Shown in pieces: positions 32,762 through 43,795 of a stretch of 64,000 nt of DNA (positions within the stretch are counted from its first letter, which is position 1; each line of letters opens with the position of its first letter). The notes beneath the pieces were generated by a model that was not told the DNA's origin, did no database searches, and saw only the letters and a program-made list of their open reading frames with translations. A program made the position numbers and the translations under genes. Source of the stretch: Lacticaseibacillus kribbianus. Lineage in GTDB: Bacteria; Bacillota; Bacilli; Lactobacillales; Lactobacillaceae. The stretch is taken from assembly GCF_020180945.1 (NCBI RefSeq), contig NZ_JAIPUL010000001.1, positions 558,001 to 622,000 of the forward strand, in the 5' to 3' direction.

Positions 32762-34482
32762 TGACAAAGCAACTCAAAGGGATCGCTGCTAGTGACGGCA
32801 TCGCGACTGCGAAGGCCTACATGTTAGTGCAACCCGATTTGTCATTTTCTCAGTCTACAATTGACGATCCAGAAAAAGAAATCGACCGTTTGCACGACGC
32901 ACTGGACCAAAGTAACGGCGAGCTGAAGATCATCCGCGACAAGGCGGCGGAATCTTTGGGTGAAGAAGAGGCGCAAGTCTTCGACGCACACATGATGATT
33001 CTGGCAGATCCGGAGTTCACCGGCGCGATCGAATCCAAGATCAAAGACGACAAGGTCAATGCCGAAACCGCACTGAAGTCGGTTTCCGATATGTTCATCG
33101 CCACCTTCGAGGCGATGGAAGACAACCCGTACATGCAGGAGCGTGCCGCGGACATCCGCGACGTCGCCACGCGCATCTTGGCGCACCTGCTTGGTCGCCC
33201 GCTGCCGAACCCGGCATTGATCGACTCCGAGGTCATCGTGGTTGCCCACGACTTGACCCCGTCCGACACTGCTCAGCTGAACAAGAAGTACGTCAAGGCG
33301 TTCGTCACCGATATCGGTGGGCGCACGGCGCACTCCGCCATCATGGCCCGCTCCCTTGAAATCCCAGCCGTCGTTGGGACCCAAGAGATCACGACCAGCG
33401 TCACGGAGGGCCAGCTGCTCACCGTCGACGGCCTGACCGGCGACATCACCATCGACCCGACGGAAGACCAGGTTGCGGCATCCGAGAAGGAAGCCAAGGC
33501 CTACGCCGACCAGAAGGCCGAATGGGCGCTGCTCAAGACCGCCAAGTCCGTGACCGCCGATGGCAAGCACTTCGACATCGCCGCCAACATCGGAACGCCG
33601 AAGGACCTCGATGGGGTCCTGGCTAACGGTGCCGAGGCGATCGGCCTGTACCGCACTGAGTTCCTCTACATGGACTCCGCAGAGCTCCCGACGGAAGACG
33701 ATCAGTTCGAGGCCTACAAGAAGGTCCTCGAGACGATGAATCCGAAGCCGGTGGTTGTGCGCACCATGGACATCGGGGGCGACAAGCACCTGCCGTACCT
33801 GCCGCTGCCAGAGGAGCAAAACCCGTTCCTGGGCTACCGTGCGATCCGCATCTCGCTTGATAAGCAGGACATTTTCCGCACCCAGCTGCGCGCCTTGCTG
33901 CGCGCCTCTGCGTTCGGTGAACTGCGCATCATGTTCCCGATGATCGCCACCATTCAGGAATTCGAAGCCGCCAAGGCCGTCTTCCTGGAAGAAAAGGCCA
34001 AGCTTGTGGCCGACGGCGTTAAGGTCTCCGACACCATCCAACTCGGGATGATGATCGAGATTCCGGCCGCCGCCGTCCTCGCCGACCAATTCGCCAAGCA
34101 CGTCGACTTCTTCTCCATCGGCACCAACGACCTGATCCAATACACCATGGCCGCTGACCGCGGGAACGAGCACGTGTCCTACCTGTACCAGCCGTACAAC
34201 CCGTCCATCCTGCGCCTGATCAAGAACGTCATTGACGCGGCGCACAAGGAAGGCAAGTGGGCCGGCATGTGTGGGGAAGCCGCCGGTGACCCGATCATGG
34301 TCCCAATCCTTCTCGGGATGGGCCTTGACGAGTACTCGATGTCTGCGACCTCCGTTTTGAAGATCCGCAGCCTGATGAAGCGGCTGTCCACCGCGGACAT
34401 GGCAGAGCTTGCCGACAAGGCGCTCAACGACTCCATCTCCAACGACGACAACAAAAAGCTGGTCGAAGCCTACACCAAGTAG
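32761..34482 (+). CDS. ptsI: Phosphoenolpyruvate-protein phosphotransferase (enzyme I)
   Basis: 573 residues. The N-terminal HPr-binding helical domain is followed by the phospho-His domain with [21 protein letters not shown] and the C-terminal PEP-binding TIM barrel ([41 protein letters not shown]). It transfers phosphate from PEP to HPr. It is translationally coupled to ptsH (TAATG). A strong terminator follows. Confidence 0.98.
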   Translation: MTKQLKGIAASDGIATAKAYMLVQPDLSFSQSTIDDPEKEIDRLHDALDQSNGELKIIRDKAAESLGEEEAQVFDAHMMILADPEFTGAIESKIKDDKVNAETALKSVSDMFIATFEAMEDNPYMQERAADIRDVATRILAHLLGRPLPNPALIDSEVIVVAHDLTPSDTAQLNKKYVKAFVTDIGGRTAHSAIMARSLEIPAVVGTQEITTSVTEGQLLTVDGLTGDITIDPTEDQVAASEKEAKAYADQKAEWALLKTAKSVTADGKHFDIAANIGTPKDLDGVLANGAEAIGLYRTEFLYMDSAELPTEDDQFEAYKKVLETMNPKPVVVRTMDIGGDKHLPYLPLPEEQNPFLGYRAIRISLDKQDIFRTQLRALLRASAFGELRIMFPMIATIQEFEAAKAVFLEEKAKLVADGVKVSDTIQLGMMIEIPAAAVLADQFAKHVDFFSIGTNDLIQYTMAADRGNEHVSYLYQPYNPSILRLIKNVIDAAHKEGKWAGMCGEAAGDPIMVPILLGMGLDEYSMSATSVLKIRSLMKRLSTADMAELADKALNDSISNDDNKKLVEAYTK

Positions 34483-34497
34483 GGTGAGACCGAGAGA

Positions 34498-34524
34498 AGA
34501 GCCCGGAGACGGGCTCTTTTTTTG
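34498..34524 (+). terminator. Terminator of ptsHI
   Basis: AGAGCCCG-GAGA-CGGGCTCT stem followed by seven T. Confidence 0.9.
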
Positions 34525-34525
34525 T

Positions 34526-34700
34526 CCAGGGCGAAGAAGCGCGCACTTAGCGGGACGGGTTGCTTAGCTGGGGTGGTTGGGCCGCACTTTGGCCCGGGCA
34601 CCCCAGCGTAGCAAGCCGCTCCCGCGTTGCGCTTCGCAGCCCGACGATGTCCAGGGCAAAGAAGCGCGCACTTAGGGCACCGGGCAGCGTAAGGGCAACA
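34526..34700. repeat. Dispersed hairpin repeat, copy A
   Basis: The unit from CCAGGGCG (34526) to GCCCGACGATG (about 34650) is followed by a second, truncated unit starting CCAGGGC at 34651, a period of 125 bp. The unit folds end to end: GCGAAG with CTTCGC, AAGCGC with GCGCTT, GCGGGA with TCCCGC, CGGGTTGCT with AGCAAGCCG, and GGGGTG with CACCCC. It begins directly after the ptsI terminator. The remaining intergenic sequence to 34775 shows nothing else definable. Confidence 0.75.
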
Positions 34701-34775
34701 CTTGCGCTGTCCTTTGGCCGGGCGCTGACTTGGCATCATGTGGCCGTTGGCCATCCTGCGCCCGCCCGAAAGCGT

Positions 34776-34804
34776 TTGACAGCGCATACACAGCGGGCTA
34801 CACT
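34776..34804 (+). promoter_or_regulatory. Promoter of ROK kinase gene
   Basis: TTGACA (34776-34781), a 17-nt spacer and TACACT (34799-34804). Confidence 0.8.
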
Positions 34805-34862
34805 GAATTGGTGGGGTCGGCCGCAAGTTGTGCCGACCAATTAGACGCAGGAGGCTACAGAC

Positions 34863-35729
34863 ATGGAATTAGCAGTCATTGATATCGGCGGGACCTCAAT
34901 CAAGTTCGCGCGCTGGGACGGCACAACGCTTCAGGATCGGCACGCGGCGGGGACGCCGGCCGACCTCGAGGGGTTCTACGCGCTTTTGACCACGGAGGTC
35001 GCGCACATGAAGGCCCGCGGGCCGCTCGCCGGCGTCGCGATTTCCTCCCCGGGCGCAGTGAACCAGGCCACCGGGGTGATTGAAGGGGCCAGCGCCCTGC
35101 CGTACATCCACAACTTCGAGATCGTGCCGGAGCTTGAGCGCCGCTTCGGCCTGAAGGTCGCCATTGAAAACGACGCGAACTGTGCGGCCCTGGCAGAGGT
35201 CGACACCGGTGCCGCCGCTGGCAAGTCGCGCGTGGCCGTGCTGGTTTTGGGCACCGGCGTCGGCGGCGCCATCATCGCCGACGGCCACGTGGAGCATGGG
35301 CACCACCTGCTCGGCGGTGAGTTCGGCTACATGATGCAAAACGGCCGCACCCTCAGCGAGCAGGGCACCGCGGTCTCCGTCGGCAAGGCCTACCGCGAGG
35401 CGAGCGGCGAGAACGTCTCGGGCAAGGACGTCTTCGACCGCGCCGACGACGGCGACAAGCTGGCCGTTGAGCTGACCGAGGCCCTGTACCAGAGCCTGGC
35501 CGAGGCAATCTTCAACCTGCAGTACAGCTACGACCCCGAGCTCTTTCTGGTCGGCGGCGGCATCTCGCGCAACCCGGCACTGCTGCCGGGAATCCGCCGC
35601 CACATCGAGCAGGTGATGGCCTACGTCAAGATCGCGGATGTGACGCCGCAGGTCGAAAGCTGCAAGTACCTGGAGGCGGCCAACCTGATGGGCGCGATCG
35701 CCAATTTCAAGCAGCGTTACGCGGACTAA
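34863..35729 (+). CDS. ROK family sugar kinase
   Basis: 288 residues. The N-terminal phosphate loop is LAVIDIGGTSIKFARWDG; the sugar-binding motif is VAIENDANCAALAE; the second nucleotide motif is VLVLGTGVGGAIIADG. The zinc-binding CxCGxxGCxE motif that follows GH/GGEFG in most ROK kinases is missing (LGGEFGYMMQNGRTLSEQGT), which places it in the zinc-less ROK subgroup. It phosphorylates a hexose or amino sugar; the substrate is not determined. GCAGGAGG precedes the ATG. It is monocistronic with a strong promoter and terminator. Confidence 0.88.
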   Translation: MELAVIDIGGTSIKFARWDGTTLQDRHAAGTPADLEGFYALLTTEVAHMKARGPLAGVAISSPGAVNQATGVIEGASALPYIHNFEIVPELERRFGLKVAIENDANCAALAEVDTGAAAGKSRVAVLVLGTGVGGAIIADGHVEHGHHLLGGEFGYMMQNGRTLSEQGTAVSVGKAYREASGENVSGKDVFDRADDGDKLAVELTEALYQSLAEAIFNLQYSYDPELFLVGGGISRNPALLPGIRRHIEQVMAYVKIADVTPQVESCKYLEAANLMGAIANFKQRYAD

Positions 35730-35736
35730 CCGCACC

Positions 35737-35762
35737 GAGCCGAGCAATCGGCTCTTTTTTTT
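35737..35762 (+). terminator. Terminator of ROK kinase gene
   Basis: GAGCCGA-GCAA-TCGGCTC followed by eight T. Confidence 0.9.
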
Positions 35763-35810
35763 GCCTTCGTCGAGTGTCAGGACACACGGCCACGTCAATA
35801 TTACCGTTTT

Positions 35811-35853
35811 TAAACACGAACATTAATAGAATTGTATTCTTAAAACGTTCCTG
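35811..35853 (+). promoter_or_regulatory. PurBox-like inverted pair upstream of purE
   Basis: TAAACACGAACATTA (35811-35825) resembles the PurR box AWWWCCGAACWWT around its CGAAC core. AACGTTCCTGA (35843-35853) is an inverted partner with core GTTC. The region is AT-rich and lies directly upstream of the -35. Confidence 0.5.
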
Positions 35854-35860
35854 ATTGTGG

Positions 35861-35889
35861 TTGAAAAAGTCAAGGGTCCATGCTAAACT
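35861..35889 (+). promoter_or_regulatory. Promoter of the pur operon
   Basis: TTGAAA (35861-35866), a 17-nt spacer and TAAACT (35884-35889). Confidence 0.75.
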
Positions 35890-35919
35890 CAAGGCAACTT
35901 ATGAAAGCGGGTGACAGCT

Positions 35920-36402
35920 ATGACCGTGGCGATTGTCATGGGGTCGGTGTCCGATTGGCCGACCATGAAGGCGGCAGCAGCGCTGCTTGATCAGCTCGAA
36001 ATTCCTTACCAAAAACGCGTGATATCGGCGCACCGCATGCCGGATGAGCTTGCGGCGTTCGCCAAGGCGGCACGCGGCGCCGGCATCACGGCCATCATCG
36101 CCGGCGCCGGTGGCGCGGCGCACCTGCCGGGTATGCTGGCGGCGAACACGACGCTACCGGTGATCGGCGTTCCGGTTAAAACCCGAACATTGAACGGCGT
36201 TGACTCGCTGCTGTCCATTGTGCAGATGCCCAGCGGCGTGCCGGTGGCGACCATGGCGATCGGCGAGGCCGGGGCCAAGAACGCGGCGCTGTTCGCGGCC
36301 AGTCTCTTGAGCGTCACCGATGCCGCGGTTGCGGGCCGGCTGGCCGCCTTCCGCGCGGCGCAGACCCAGGCGGCCATCGAAAGCGAGGCGGCCCTTGACT
36401 AA
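35920..36402 (+). CDS. purE: N5-carboxyaminoimidazole ribonucleotide mutase
   Basis: 160 residues, class I PurE. The motif [17 protein letters not shown] binds the ribose phosphate, [12 protein letters not shown] contains the catalytic His, and [17 protein letters not shown] is the glycine-rich loop. It converts N5-CAIR to CAIR in purine synthesis. The start is ATG 35920, behind AAAGCGGGTG; GTG 35911 would be inside that site. First gene of an eleven-gene operon whose members overlap or nearly touch. Confidence 0.96.
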   Translation: MTVAIVMGSVSDWPTMKAAAALLDQLEIPYQKRVISAHRMPDELAAFAKAARGAGITAIIAGAGGAAHLPGMLAANTTLPVIGVPVKTRTLNGVDSLLSIVQMPSGVPVATMAIGEAGAKNAALFAASLLSVTDAAVAGRLAAFRAAQTQAAIESEAALD

Positions 36403-37522
36403 GGTGATCATTCCCCCAGCCACCATCGGCATCGTCGGCGGCGGACAGCTCGGCCGGATGCTCGCGCTGGCCGCCAAGGCGATGGGCTACACGGTCGGGG
36501 TGCTCGACCCGACACCGCAGGCCCCGGCCGGCCAGGTCGCGGATTTTCAGCTCACGGCGGACTACGCCGACCAGGCCGCGCTCGAGGAGCTTGCGCGCCG
36601 CAGCGACGTTTTGACCTACGAGTTCGAAAACGTCGACTTGGCGGCGCTCGAGGCGGCCAAGCAGGACGCCGCGCTGCCGCAGGGCATCGCGCTGTTGGCC
36701 ATCACCCGCGATCGCATCGCGGAGAAGACCTTCCTGCGGGACCACGGCATTCCGACGGCGGTGTTCGCCAGCGTCCCCGATGCGGCGGCGCTGATCCCGG
36801 CGATTCACCGTGTGGGCATTCCAAGCATCTTGAAAACCACGACGGGCGGCTACGACGGGCACGGGCAGGTTGACATCAACGGCACGGCCGACCTAGAAGC
36901 GGCGCGGGCACTGGCGGCCAAGACGCCGTGCATCCTGGAGGAGCGCCTCGAGTTTCGCCGCGAGCTGTCCTTGATGGTGACGCAGGACGGCCAGGACCGG
37001 GTGCGCTGCTTCCCGATTGTCGAGAACCGCCACACGCACCACATCCTGCACGAGACGCTGGCTCCGGCGCCGGGGCTGGCCCCGGGGTTGGCCCAGCAGA
37101 TCAACGGCCTCGCGAAGACCATCGCCGAGGCCCTGGACCTGCGCGGGGTGCTGGGCATCGAGCTGTTCGAAAGCACGACAGGCATCGTGGTCAACGAGCT
37201 GGCACCGCGGCCGCACAACTCGGGCCACTACTCGATTGAGGCGTGCAACGTGTCGCAGTTCACGGCCCACATCCTGAGCATTTGCGGCCTGCCGCTGCCC
37301 GAGATCACGCTGGTGCAGCCGGCGGTGATGCGCAATCTGCTGGGAGCGGACCTGGCGCGCGCGCGGCAAGTATGGCCGGCACATCCGGAGTGGCACCTGC
37401 ACGACTACGGCAAAGCAAAAGCCCGGCCCGGGCGCAAGATGGGCCACGTGACGGTGTGCGGTGGGGAGTTGGCAGAACGACTGAAGGCGGTTGCCTTAGA
37501 GGAGGAAGATTGTGAAGACTGA
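36395..37522 (+). CDS. purK: N5-carboxyaminoimidazole ribonucleotide synthase
   Basis: About 375 residues of the ATP-grasp fold. Features: [21 protein letters not shown] at the N-terminus, [21 protein letters not shown] (ATP loop), and [20 protein letters not shown] (metal/ATP site). It makes N5-CAIR from AIR, ATP and bicarbonate. The start is TTG 36395, overlapping the end of purE by 8 nt, with GAGG 7 nt upstream. GTG 36404 is an alternative without a ribosome site. It overlaps purC by 11 nt. Confidence 0.94.
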   Translation: MTKVIIPPATIGIVGGGQLGRMLALAAKAMGYTVGVLDPTPQAPAGQVADFQLTADYADQAALEELARRSDVLTYEFENVDLAALEAAKQDAALPQGIALLAITRDRIAEKTFLRDHGIPTAVFASVPDAAALIPAIHRVGIPSILKTTTGGYDGHGQVDINGTADLEAARALAAKTPCILEERLEFRRELSLMVTQDGQDRVRCFPIVENRHTHHILHETLAPAPGLAPGLAQQINGLAKTIAEALDLRGVLGIELFESTTGIVVNELAPRPHNSGHYSIEACNVSQFTAHILSICGLPLPEITLVQPAVMRNLLGADLARARQVWPAHPEWHLHDYGKAKARPGRKMGHVTVCGGELAERLKAVALEEEDCED

Positions 37523-38228
37523 GTTACTGTACGACGGCAAGGCCAAGCGGATGTACGCCACGGAGGACCCGGCAGTGCTTTGGGTCGAGTACACGGATCA
37601 GGCGACGGCCCTCAACGGGAAGAAGAAGGTTCAGATCGCGGGCAAGGGGGCGCTGAACCGCCAGATCTCAAGCCTGCTGTTCGAAGAGCTCAACGCCAAC
37701 GGGTTCGCCACCCACTACCTGCAGACCCTGGACGACCACACGATGCTGGTCAAAAAATGCGAGATGGTGAAGCTGGAGGCGGTGGTGCGCAACTTCGCCT
37801 CGGGCAGCTTCGCCCGCAAGTTCCAGACGCCGGCCCTGATGCCGCTGACCCCGGCGGTGCACGAGTTCTACTACAAGTCTGACGCCCTGGACGACCCGTT
37901 CATCAACGACGAGCAGGCGATTGCGCTGGGACTGGCGGATGCGGCCACCATCGCGGAGATGCACCGCCAAAGCGACGCGGTCAACGCCTACCTGACGGCG
38001 CGCTTCGCCGGCGCCGGCATCGACCTGGTCGACTTCAAGCTGGAGTTCGGCCGCCTGCCAGACGGCACGCTGATCCTGGCCGACGAGCTGTCGCCGGACA
38101 ACTTCCGCCTGGTGGATCAGACCACCGGTGCGTCGCTTGACAAGGACGTGTTTCGCAAGGACCTCGGGCCGCTGACGCCCGTTTACCAGACCGTTTTGGA
38201 TCGCCTGAAGGGAGCCCAACATGTATAA
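37512..38228 (+). CDS. purC: SAICAR synthetase
   Basis: 238 residues. The N-terminus [19 protein letters not shown] and the motif MVKLEAVVRNFASGSFARK are typical, followed by IDLVDFKLEFGRLPDGTLILADELSPD with metal ligands. It condenses CAIR with aspartate. The GTG start (37512) lies inside purK behind GAGGAAG. The gene overlaps purS by 8 nt. Confidence 0.96.
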   Translation: MKTELLYDGKAKRMYATEDPAVLWVEYTDQATALNGKKKVQIAGKGALNRQISSLLFEELNANGFATHYLQTLDDHTMLVKKCEMVKLEAVVRNFASGSFARKFQTPALMPLTPAVHEFYYKSDALDDPFINDEQAIALGLADAATIAEMHRQSDAVNAYLTARFAGAGIDLVDFKLEFGRLPDGTLILADELSPDNFRLVDQTTGASLDKDVFRKDLGPLTPVYQTVLDRLKGAQHV

Positions 38229-38475
38229 AGCCGAGATCTACGTGAACTACAAGCCAAGCGTCCTCGACCCCAAGGCGGAGGTGATCAAGCAGACCCTCGC
38301 GCGCCTGGGCGACACCAACGTCGCCACCGTCCTGGTCGGCAAGTACTTCGAGCTGACGCTTGCCGCCGACTCGCAGGCGGCCGCCGAGGAACAGATCGAC
38401 CGCATCTGCGATTCGATGCTGGCCAACGTGAACATGGAAAGCTACCGCTTCACGGTGCAGGCGGTGGCGCAATGA
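38221..38475 (+). CDS. purS: Phosphoribosylformylglycinamidine synthase subunit PurS
   Basis: 84 residues. The opening [29 protein letters not shown] and the ferredoxin-like fold are standard for PurS, the small subunit that bridges PurQ and PurL. The ATG overlaps the purC end, with AAGGGAG upstream. The end overlaps purQ by 4 nt (ATGA). Confidence 0.95.
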   Translation: MYKAEIYVNYKPSVLDPKAEVIKQTLARLGDTNVATVLVGKYFELTLAADSQAAAEEQIDRICDSMLANVNMESYRFTVQAVAQ

Positions 38476-39158
38476 AGGCGGCGGTGATCAGCTTCCCGGG
38501 CTCTAACTGCGACGAGGACCTGGTGTGGGCGCTCAACACCGTGTGCGGGCAGGACGTCGACCTAGTGCCGGCCAGCGCCACGGCGCTTGACGGCTACGAC
38601 CTGGTCCTGCTGCCCGGCGGCTTTTCCTACGGGGACTACCTGCGCTCCGGGGCCATTGCCAAGTTCGCCCCGATCATGCCGGCGGTGCGGCGGTTCGCTG
38701 CGGCCGGCGGGTACGTGATCGGCATCTGCAACGGCTTCCAGATTCTGACCGAGGCGGGGCTGTTGCCCGGCGCGCTTCAGGCCAACACCAGCCTGAAGTT
38801 CATCTGCGAACCGGAACCCCTGACCGTAGCCAATGCGGCCACGGCGTTCTCCAGCGCCTACTCGGATGGCCAGTCGCTCACGCTGCCCATTGCGCACGGC
38901 GAGGGCAACTACTACGCCGATGCGGCGACGCTGGCCGCGCTTGAGGCCAACCACCAGGTGGTGTTCCGATACGCCGCCAACCCCAACGGCAGCCTGAACG
39001 ACATCGCGGGCATCGTCAACGCCCGCGGCAACGTGCTGGGCATGATGCCGCACCCGGAGCGCGCGGTCGAGGCGCTGCTCGGCGGCACCGACGGCCTGGG
39101 CGTTTTCCAATCCCTGATTGACGCGACGAAAGGAGCAGCGGATGCAAAAAGAGCTTAG
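38472..39158 (+). CDS. purQ: Phosphoribosylformylglycinamidine synthase subunit PurQ
   Basis: 228 residues, class I glutamine amidotransferase. [17 protein letters not shown] at the N-terminus, [15 protein letters not shown] with the nucleophile Cys, and the catalytic His/Glu in [10 protein letters not shown]. It supplies ammonia to PurL. Start ATG shares ATGA with the purS stop; the end overlaps purL by 17 nt. Confidence 0.96.
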   Translation: MKAAVISFPGSNCDEDLVWALNTVCGQDVDLVPASATALDGYDLVLLPGGFSYGDYLRSGAIAKFAPIMPAVRRFAAAGGYVIGICNGFQILTEAGLLPGALQANTSLKFICEPEPLTVANAATAFSSAYSDGQSLTLPIAHGEGNYYADAATLAALEANHQVVFRYAANPNGSLNDIAGIVNARGNVLGMMPHPERAVEALLGGTDGLGVFQSLIDATKGAADAKRA

Positions 39159-41346
39159 TCCAGAGGCCATCAAGGCCGAACAGCCGTACCTGACCTGGGG
39201 CCTGACCACGGCCGAGTACGATCGCTACGCCGAGCTGCTCGGCCGCCTGCCGAACTTCACGGAGATCGGCCTGGCGTCCGGCATGTGGAGCGAGCACTGC
39301 GCGTACAAGTTCTCCAAGCCGGTCCTCAAAACCTTCTGGACCCACAACGACCGCGTGCTGATGGGCCCCGGCGAAGGCGCAGGGGTGATCGACATCGGCG
39401 AGGGCAAGGCGGTGGTCTTCAAGGCCGAAAGCCACAACCACCCGAGCGCCGTGGAGCCCTACGAAGGGGCGGCCACCGGCGTCGGTGGCATCATCCGCGA
39501 CATTTTCTCCATCGGGGCCAAGCCGATCGCGGTGCTCGATGCGCTGGCCTTCGGGGATCCGCACGACCCGCACCAGAAGCAGCTGATCGACGGCGTGGTC
39601 GCCGGCATCGGCGACTACGGCAACGCCATCGGCATTCCCAACCTCGGTGGCGAGGTGCGCTTCGCCGAGTCCTACACCAAAAACCCGCTGGTCAACGCGA
39701 TGTGCGTCGGCGTGATGGACAAAGCTAAGATTCAAAAGGGCAAGGCGGCCGGCGTCGGCAACGCCCTGATCTACGTCGGGGCCAAGACCGGCCGCGACGG
39801 CATCAACGGCGCCAGCTTTGCGTCCGCCGAGTTCTCGGAGACGGAGGCGGCCGACCGCTCGGCCGTTCAGGTCGGCGACCCGTTCATGGAAAAGCTTGTG
39901 ATGGACGCCTGCCTCGAGGTGACGCGGGACTACCAGGACCAGCTGGTGGGGATGCAGGACATGGGCGCCGCCGGGCTGGTCTCATCGACCGTCGAGATGG
40001 CGGGCAAGGCCAACTCCGGCATGGTGCTGGACCTCGACCTGATTCCGCAGCGCGAGCCGAACATGACGCCTTTTGAGATCATGCTCAGTGAGTCGCAGGA
40101 GCGCATGATGCTCTGCGTCCAAAGCGGTAGCGAGGACGCGATTCTTGCGGTGTTCCGCCGCTACGACCTGGACGCCGTGGTGGTCGGCCACGTCGAGGAA
40201 GGCCACCGCTACCGCCTGCTGCACCACGGGCAGGTGGTCTGCGACGTGCCGGTGTCGGCTCTGACCTCCGACGCGCCGGTCTACCACCAGGAGAGCCGCC
40301 GGCCACAGCGGCTGGCGCACCCGGCGCCGCACTGGCAGCCGCGCCTCAAGAACGGCCTGACGACGCTCAAGACGCTTTTGGCCGAGCCCAACGTGGCGGC
40401 CAAGCGCTGCATTTACCGCCGCTACGACGCGCAGGTGCAGACCAACACCGTGCTGGCACCGGGCGCCGACGCCGGTGTCGTGCGGGTGCGCGGCACCCAC
40501 CGGGCGCTGGCGATGACGGCCGACTCCAACGGCCGCTACCTGTACCTGGATCCGGAAATCGGCGGAGCGATCACGGTCGCCGAGGCGGCCCGCAACCTGG
40601 TCGCCACCGGTGCGGAACCGCTGGGCATCACCGACTGCCTGAACTACGGCGATCCGACCAAGCCCGAGATGTTTTACGAGCTGGCCGAGTCCGCCAAGGG
40701 CATCGTCGCCGCCACGCGGGCGCTGAACACGCCGGTGATCTCCGGCAACGTCTCGCTTTACAACGAGACCTCGGGCGTCGCCATCTACCCGACGCCGATG
40801 ATCGGCATGGTCGGGCTGATCGAGGACCTGACCGCCATCAGCACCGCCGACTTCAAGGAGGCGGGGGACCTGATCTACCTGATCGGGGCCACCGCGGCGG
40901 ACTTCGACGGCTCGCTGCTTCAGGCGGTGACCACCGGAGGCGTGGCCGGCACGCTGCGGCCGCTGGACCTGGCGCGTGAAAAGGCCGACCAGGACCTGGT
41001 GCTCGCGGCGATTCGCGCCCACCTGACCACCGCCGCCCACGACGTGGCCGACGGCGGCCTGCTGGTCGCCTTGGCCGAGATGAGCTTCGGCCGCGGCATC
41101 GGCGCAACCGTTGAGGTGGCCATGCCGCAAAGCTGGCTGTTCGCCGAAAGCCAGGGCCGCTTCGTGCTCACCGTGGCGCCCGAGAACCAGGCGGCCTTTG
41201 AGCAACTGGCCGGCGCGGCGGCGACGCTGATCGGCACCACTGGCGGCGCCCAGCTTGCCGTGACGGCGCAGGACGGCCAGGTTGCCGGCGACGTAGCCGA
41301 ACTGACCAAGATTAACGCGGAGGGATTAGCATGCCTGCTGAAGTGA
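39142..41346 (+). CDS. purL: Phosphoribosylformylglycinamidine synthase subunit PurL
   Basis: 734 residues, the short PurL that works with PurS and PurQ. Features: [46 protein letters not shown] (ATP site), [20 protein letters not shown], and [15 protein letters not shown] near the C-terminus. It converts FGAR to FGAM. The start is ATG 39142 with AAAGGAG at 6-nt spacing, inside purQ. Overlaps purF by 16 nt. Confidence 0.97.
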   Translation: MQKELSPEAIKAEQPYLTWGLTTAEYDRYAELLGRLPNFTEIGLASGMWSEHCAYKFSKPVLKTFWTHNDRVLMGPGEGAGVIDIGEGKAVVFKAESHNHPSAVEPYEGAATGVGGIIRDIFSIGAKPIAVLDALAFGDPHDPHQKQLIDGVVAGIGDYGNAIGIPNLGGEVRFAESYTKNPLVNAMCVGVMDKAKIQKGKAAGVGNALIYVGAKTGRDGINGASFASAEFSETEAADRSAVQVGDPFMEKLVMDACLEVTRDYQDQLVGMQDMGAAGLVSSTVEMAGKANSGMVLDLDLIPQREPNMTPFEIMLSESQERMMLCVQSGSEDAILAVFRRYDLDAVVVGHVEEGHRYRLLHHGQVVCDVPVSALTSDAPVYHQESRRPQRLAHPAPHWQPRLKNGLTTLKTLLAEPNVAAKRCIYRRYDAQVQTNTVLAPGADAGVVRVRGTHRALAMTADSNGRYLYLDPEIGGAITVAEAARNLVATGAEPLGITDCLNYGDPTKPEMFYELAESAKGIVAATRALNTPVISGNVSLYNETSGVAIYPTPMIGMVGLIEDLTAISTADFKEAGDLIYLIGATAADFDGSLLQAVTTGGVAGTLRPLDLAREKADQDLVLAAIRAHLTTAAHDVADGGLLVALAEMSFGRGIGATVEVAMPQSWLFAESQGRFVLTVAPENQAAFEQLAGAAATLIGTTGGAQLAVTAQDGQVAGDVAELTKINAEGLACLLK

Positions 41347-42794
41347 CCGAGGTGCGAAGCCTCAACGAGGAGTGCGGCGTTTTTGGCATCTGGGGTGACC
41401 CGCACGCCGCGGCCATCACCCACCTGGGGCTGCACACGCTGCAGCACCGCGGCCAGGAAGGCGCCGGCATCGTCGGCAAAACCGCGGCGGGGCTTCGGCG
41501 CCACTACGGTTTCGGCCTGGTGTCCGAGGTCTTCGCCGACCCGGCGGACCTGGCGCAGCTGGCCGGCACCGCCGCCCTGGGCCACGTCCGCTACGCCACG
41601 GCGGGCGGGCGCATCCTCGAAAACATCCAGCCGCTGCTCTTTCGCTTCTCCGACACTGCGATGGCGCTGGCGCACAACGGCAACCTGACCAATGCGATCA
41701 GCCTGCGGGCGAAGCTTGAGGCGGAGGGGGCGATTTTTCAGTCGACCTCGGACACCGAGGTGCTGATGCACCTGCTGCGCCGCAGCCCGAAAAAGACGGT
41801 GCAGGGCCAGCTGATCGACGCGCTGAACCAGGTGCACGGCGGCTTTGCCTTCGTGCTGCTGACCGAAACGGCGCTGTACGCCGCGGTCGATCCCAACGGC
41901 TTTCGGCCGCTGGTGATCGGGCGGCGGCCGGACGGCGGGCTGATCGTCTGCTCGGAAACCGCGGCGCTGAACGCCGTGGGCGCCGAGTTCATCCAGGACG
42001 TCCAGCCGGGGCAGCTGATCACCATCACCGACGACGGCTTCACCGCCACGCAGTACACCACGCGCACGCAGCTTGCGGTCTGCTCGATGGAGTACATCTA
42101 CTTCGCCCGGCCCGACTCCGAGATTCACGGGGTCAACGTGCACCAGGCCCGCGTCGCGATGGGGCGGCGCCTGGCCCAGGAGCAGCCGGCCGACGGCGAC
42201 ATCGTCGTCGGGGTGCCCAACTCGTCGTTGTCCGCGGCCATCGGCTACGCCCGCGAAAGCGACATTCCCTACGAGCTCGGCCTGGTCAAAAGCCAGTACG
42301 TCGCGCGCACCTTCATTCAGCCGACCCAGGCGCTGCGCGAGCGCAGCGTGCGGCTGAAGCTGTCGGCGGTGCGGGCGGTGGTCGCCGGTAAGTCCGTGGT
42401 GCTGGTCGATGACTCGATCGTCCGCGGCACCACCGCGATTCAGCTGGTGCAGCTGCTCAAGGACGCCGGCGCCCGCGCGGTGCACCTGCGCATCGCCAGC
42501 CCGCCGCTGCGCTTCCCGTGCTTCTACGGCATCGACATCCAGACCACCCGCGAGCTGTTTGCCGCCAACCACAGCGTGGCGGAGATGCGCACGATGCTCG
42601 GCGTCGATTCGCTGGGTTTCCTGTCCGTGGCGGGGTTGGAGCAAAGCGTCGGGCTCAAGACCACGGCGCCCAACGGCGGGCTGTGCGTCGCGTACTTCAC
42701 CGGCGTCTACCCGACCGGCCTGGACGACTACCAGGCCAACCTGACCCGGGAGCTATCGCACCTGTCCATCAACGTGAAGGAGGTCTCCGCATGA
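41331..42794 (+). CDS. purF: Amidophosphoribosyltransferase
   Basis: 487 residues. A short propeptide ([14 protein letters not shown]) precedes the nucleophile Cys15 (ECGVFGIWG), exposed after self-cleavage as in B. subtilis PurF. The glutaminase domain includes [12 protein letters not shown] and AHNGNLTNA. The PRPP-binding motif is [14 protein letters not shown]. The Fe-S cysteines of the Bacillus enzyme are only partly matched ([30 protein letters not shown]). It is the committed step of purine synthesis. GGAGGG upstream of the ATG. Confidence 0.96.
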   Translation: MPAEVTEVRSLNEECGVFGIWGDPHAAAITHLGLHTLQHRGQEGAGIVGKTAAGLRRHYGFGLVSEVFADPADLAQLAGTAALGHVRYATAGGRILENIQPLLFRFSDTAMALAHNGNLTNAISLRAKLEAEGAIFQSTSDTEVLMHLLRRSPKKTVQGQLIDALNQVHGGFAFVLLTETALYAAVDPNGFRPLVIGRRPDGGLIVCSETAALNAVGAEFIQDVQPGQLITITDDGFTATQYTTRTQLAVCSMEYIYFARPDSEIHGVNVHQARVAMGRRLAQEQPADGDIVVGVPNSSLSAAIGYARESDIPYELGLVKSQYVARTFIQPTQALRERSVRLKLSAVRAVVAGKSVVLVDDSIVRGTTAIQLVQLLKDAGARAVHLRIASPPLRFPCFYGIDIQTTRELFAANHSVAEMRTMLGVDSLGFLSVAGLEQSVGLKTTAPNGGLCVAYFTGVYPTGLDDYQANLTRELSHLSINVKEVSA

Positions 42795-43795
42795 GCATCG
42801 ATTACCGCCACGCCGGCGTCAACATCGACGCGGGCAACGAGGTCGTGGCACGCATCGCGCCGCTGGCCAAGGCGACGCACAACGCCAACGTGATGGCCAA
42901 CATCGGCGGTTTCGCCGCCGCGTACCGCCTGCCAGACGTCAAGGACCCGGTGCTGGTCAGCGCCACCGACGGGGTCGGCACCAAGCTGCTGCTCGCGCTG
43001 CAGTGCGAGTCGCACGACACTATCGGCATCGACCTGGTCGCGATGGTGGCCAACGACCTGCTGGCCAACGGCGCCAAGCCGCTGTTTTTCCTCGATTACC
43101 TGGCCACCGACGCGCTGATGCCCGAGCGGGTGGAAACCGTCGTGCGGGGCATCGCGTACGGCTGCAGCCAGGCGGGCATGGCCCTGATCGGCGGGGAAAC
43201 CGCCGAGATGCCGGGGATGTACCCGCAGCAGCACTACGACCTCGCCGGGTTCGCCGTCGGGCTGGCCTCCGCCGACCGGATGCTGCCGCGGGGCGTGGTC
43301 TCGGGGGACGTGCTGATCGGCCTGCCGTCAAGCGGCGTGCACTCCAACGGCTTCTCGCTGGTGCGCGAGCTGTTGGCGGAGACCAACCTCGGCAACCTGC
43401 CGCTGTCCGACGGGCGCGAGGTGACCGCCGCGCTGCTGACGCCGACCAAGATCTACGTCAAGGAGGTCTGGCCGCTGATCGCGGCGGGGCTGATCCACGG
43501 CGCGGCCCACATCACCGGCGGCGGCTTCACCGACAACGTGCCGCGCATGCTGCCCAAGCACCTGGCGGCCGCCATCTCGGCTTCCAGCTGGCAGTGGCCC
43601 GAGCTGTTCCTGCGGCTGCAGGCGGCGGGGGACCTGAGCGTGGCCGAGATGCGGCGCACCTTCAACCTCGGCATCGGCATGGTGCTGGCCGTGGCGCCGG
43701 AAGCGGTGGCCCGGGTGCAGGCCGCAGTGCCCAACGCGCGGGTCATCGGCCGCGTCGTGCCGCGCGCCGATCAGGGAGTGACGTGGACCGAATGA
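42791..43795 (+). CDS. purM: Phosphoribosylformylglycinamidine cyclo-ligase (AIR synthetase)
   Basis: 334 residues. [57 protein letters not shown] and GGETAEMPGMY are hallmark motifs. It closes the imidazole ring, FGAM to AIR. The ATG shares ATGA with the purF stop and has AAGGAGG upstream. Confidence 0.97.
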   Translation: MSIDYRHAGVNIDAGNEVVARIAPLAKATHNANVMANIGGFAAAYRLPDVKDPVLVSATDGVGTKLLLALQCESHDTIGIDLVAMVANDLLANGAKPLFFLDYLATDALMPERVETVVRGIAYGCSQAGMALIGGETAEMPGMYPQQHYDLAGFAVGLASADRMLPRGVVSGDVLIGLPSSGVHSNGFSLVRELLAETNLGNLPLSDGREVTAALLTPTKIYVKEVWPLIAAGLIHGAAHITGGGFTDNVPRMLPKHLAAAISASSWQWPELFLRLQAAGDLSVAEMRRTFNLGIGMVLAVAPEAVARVQAAVPNARVIGRVVPRADQGVTWTE

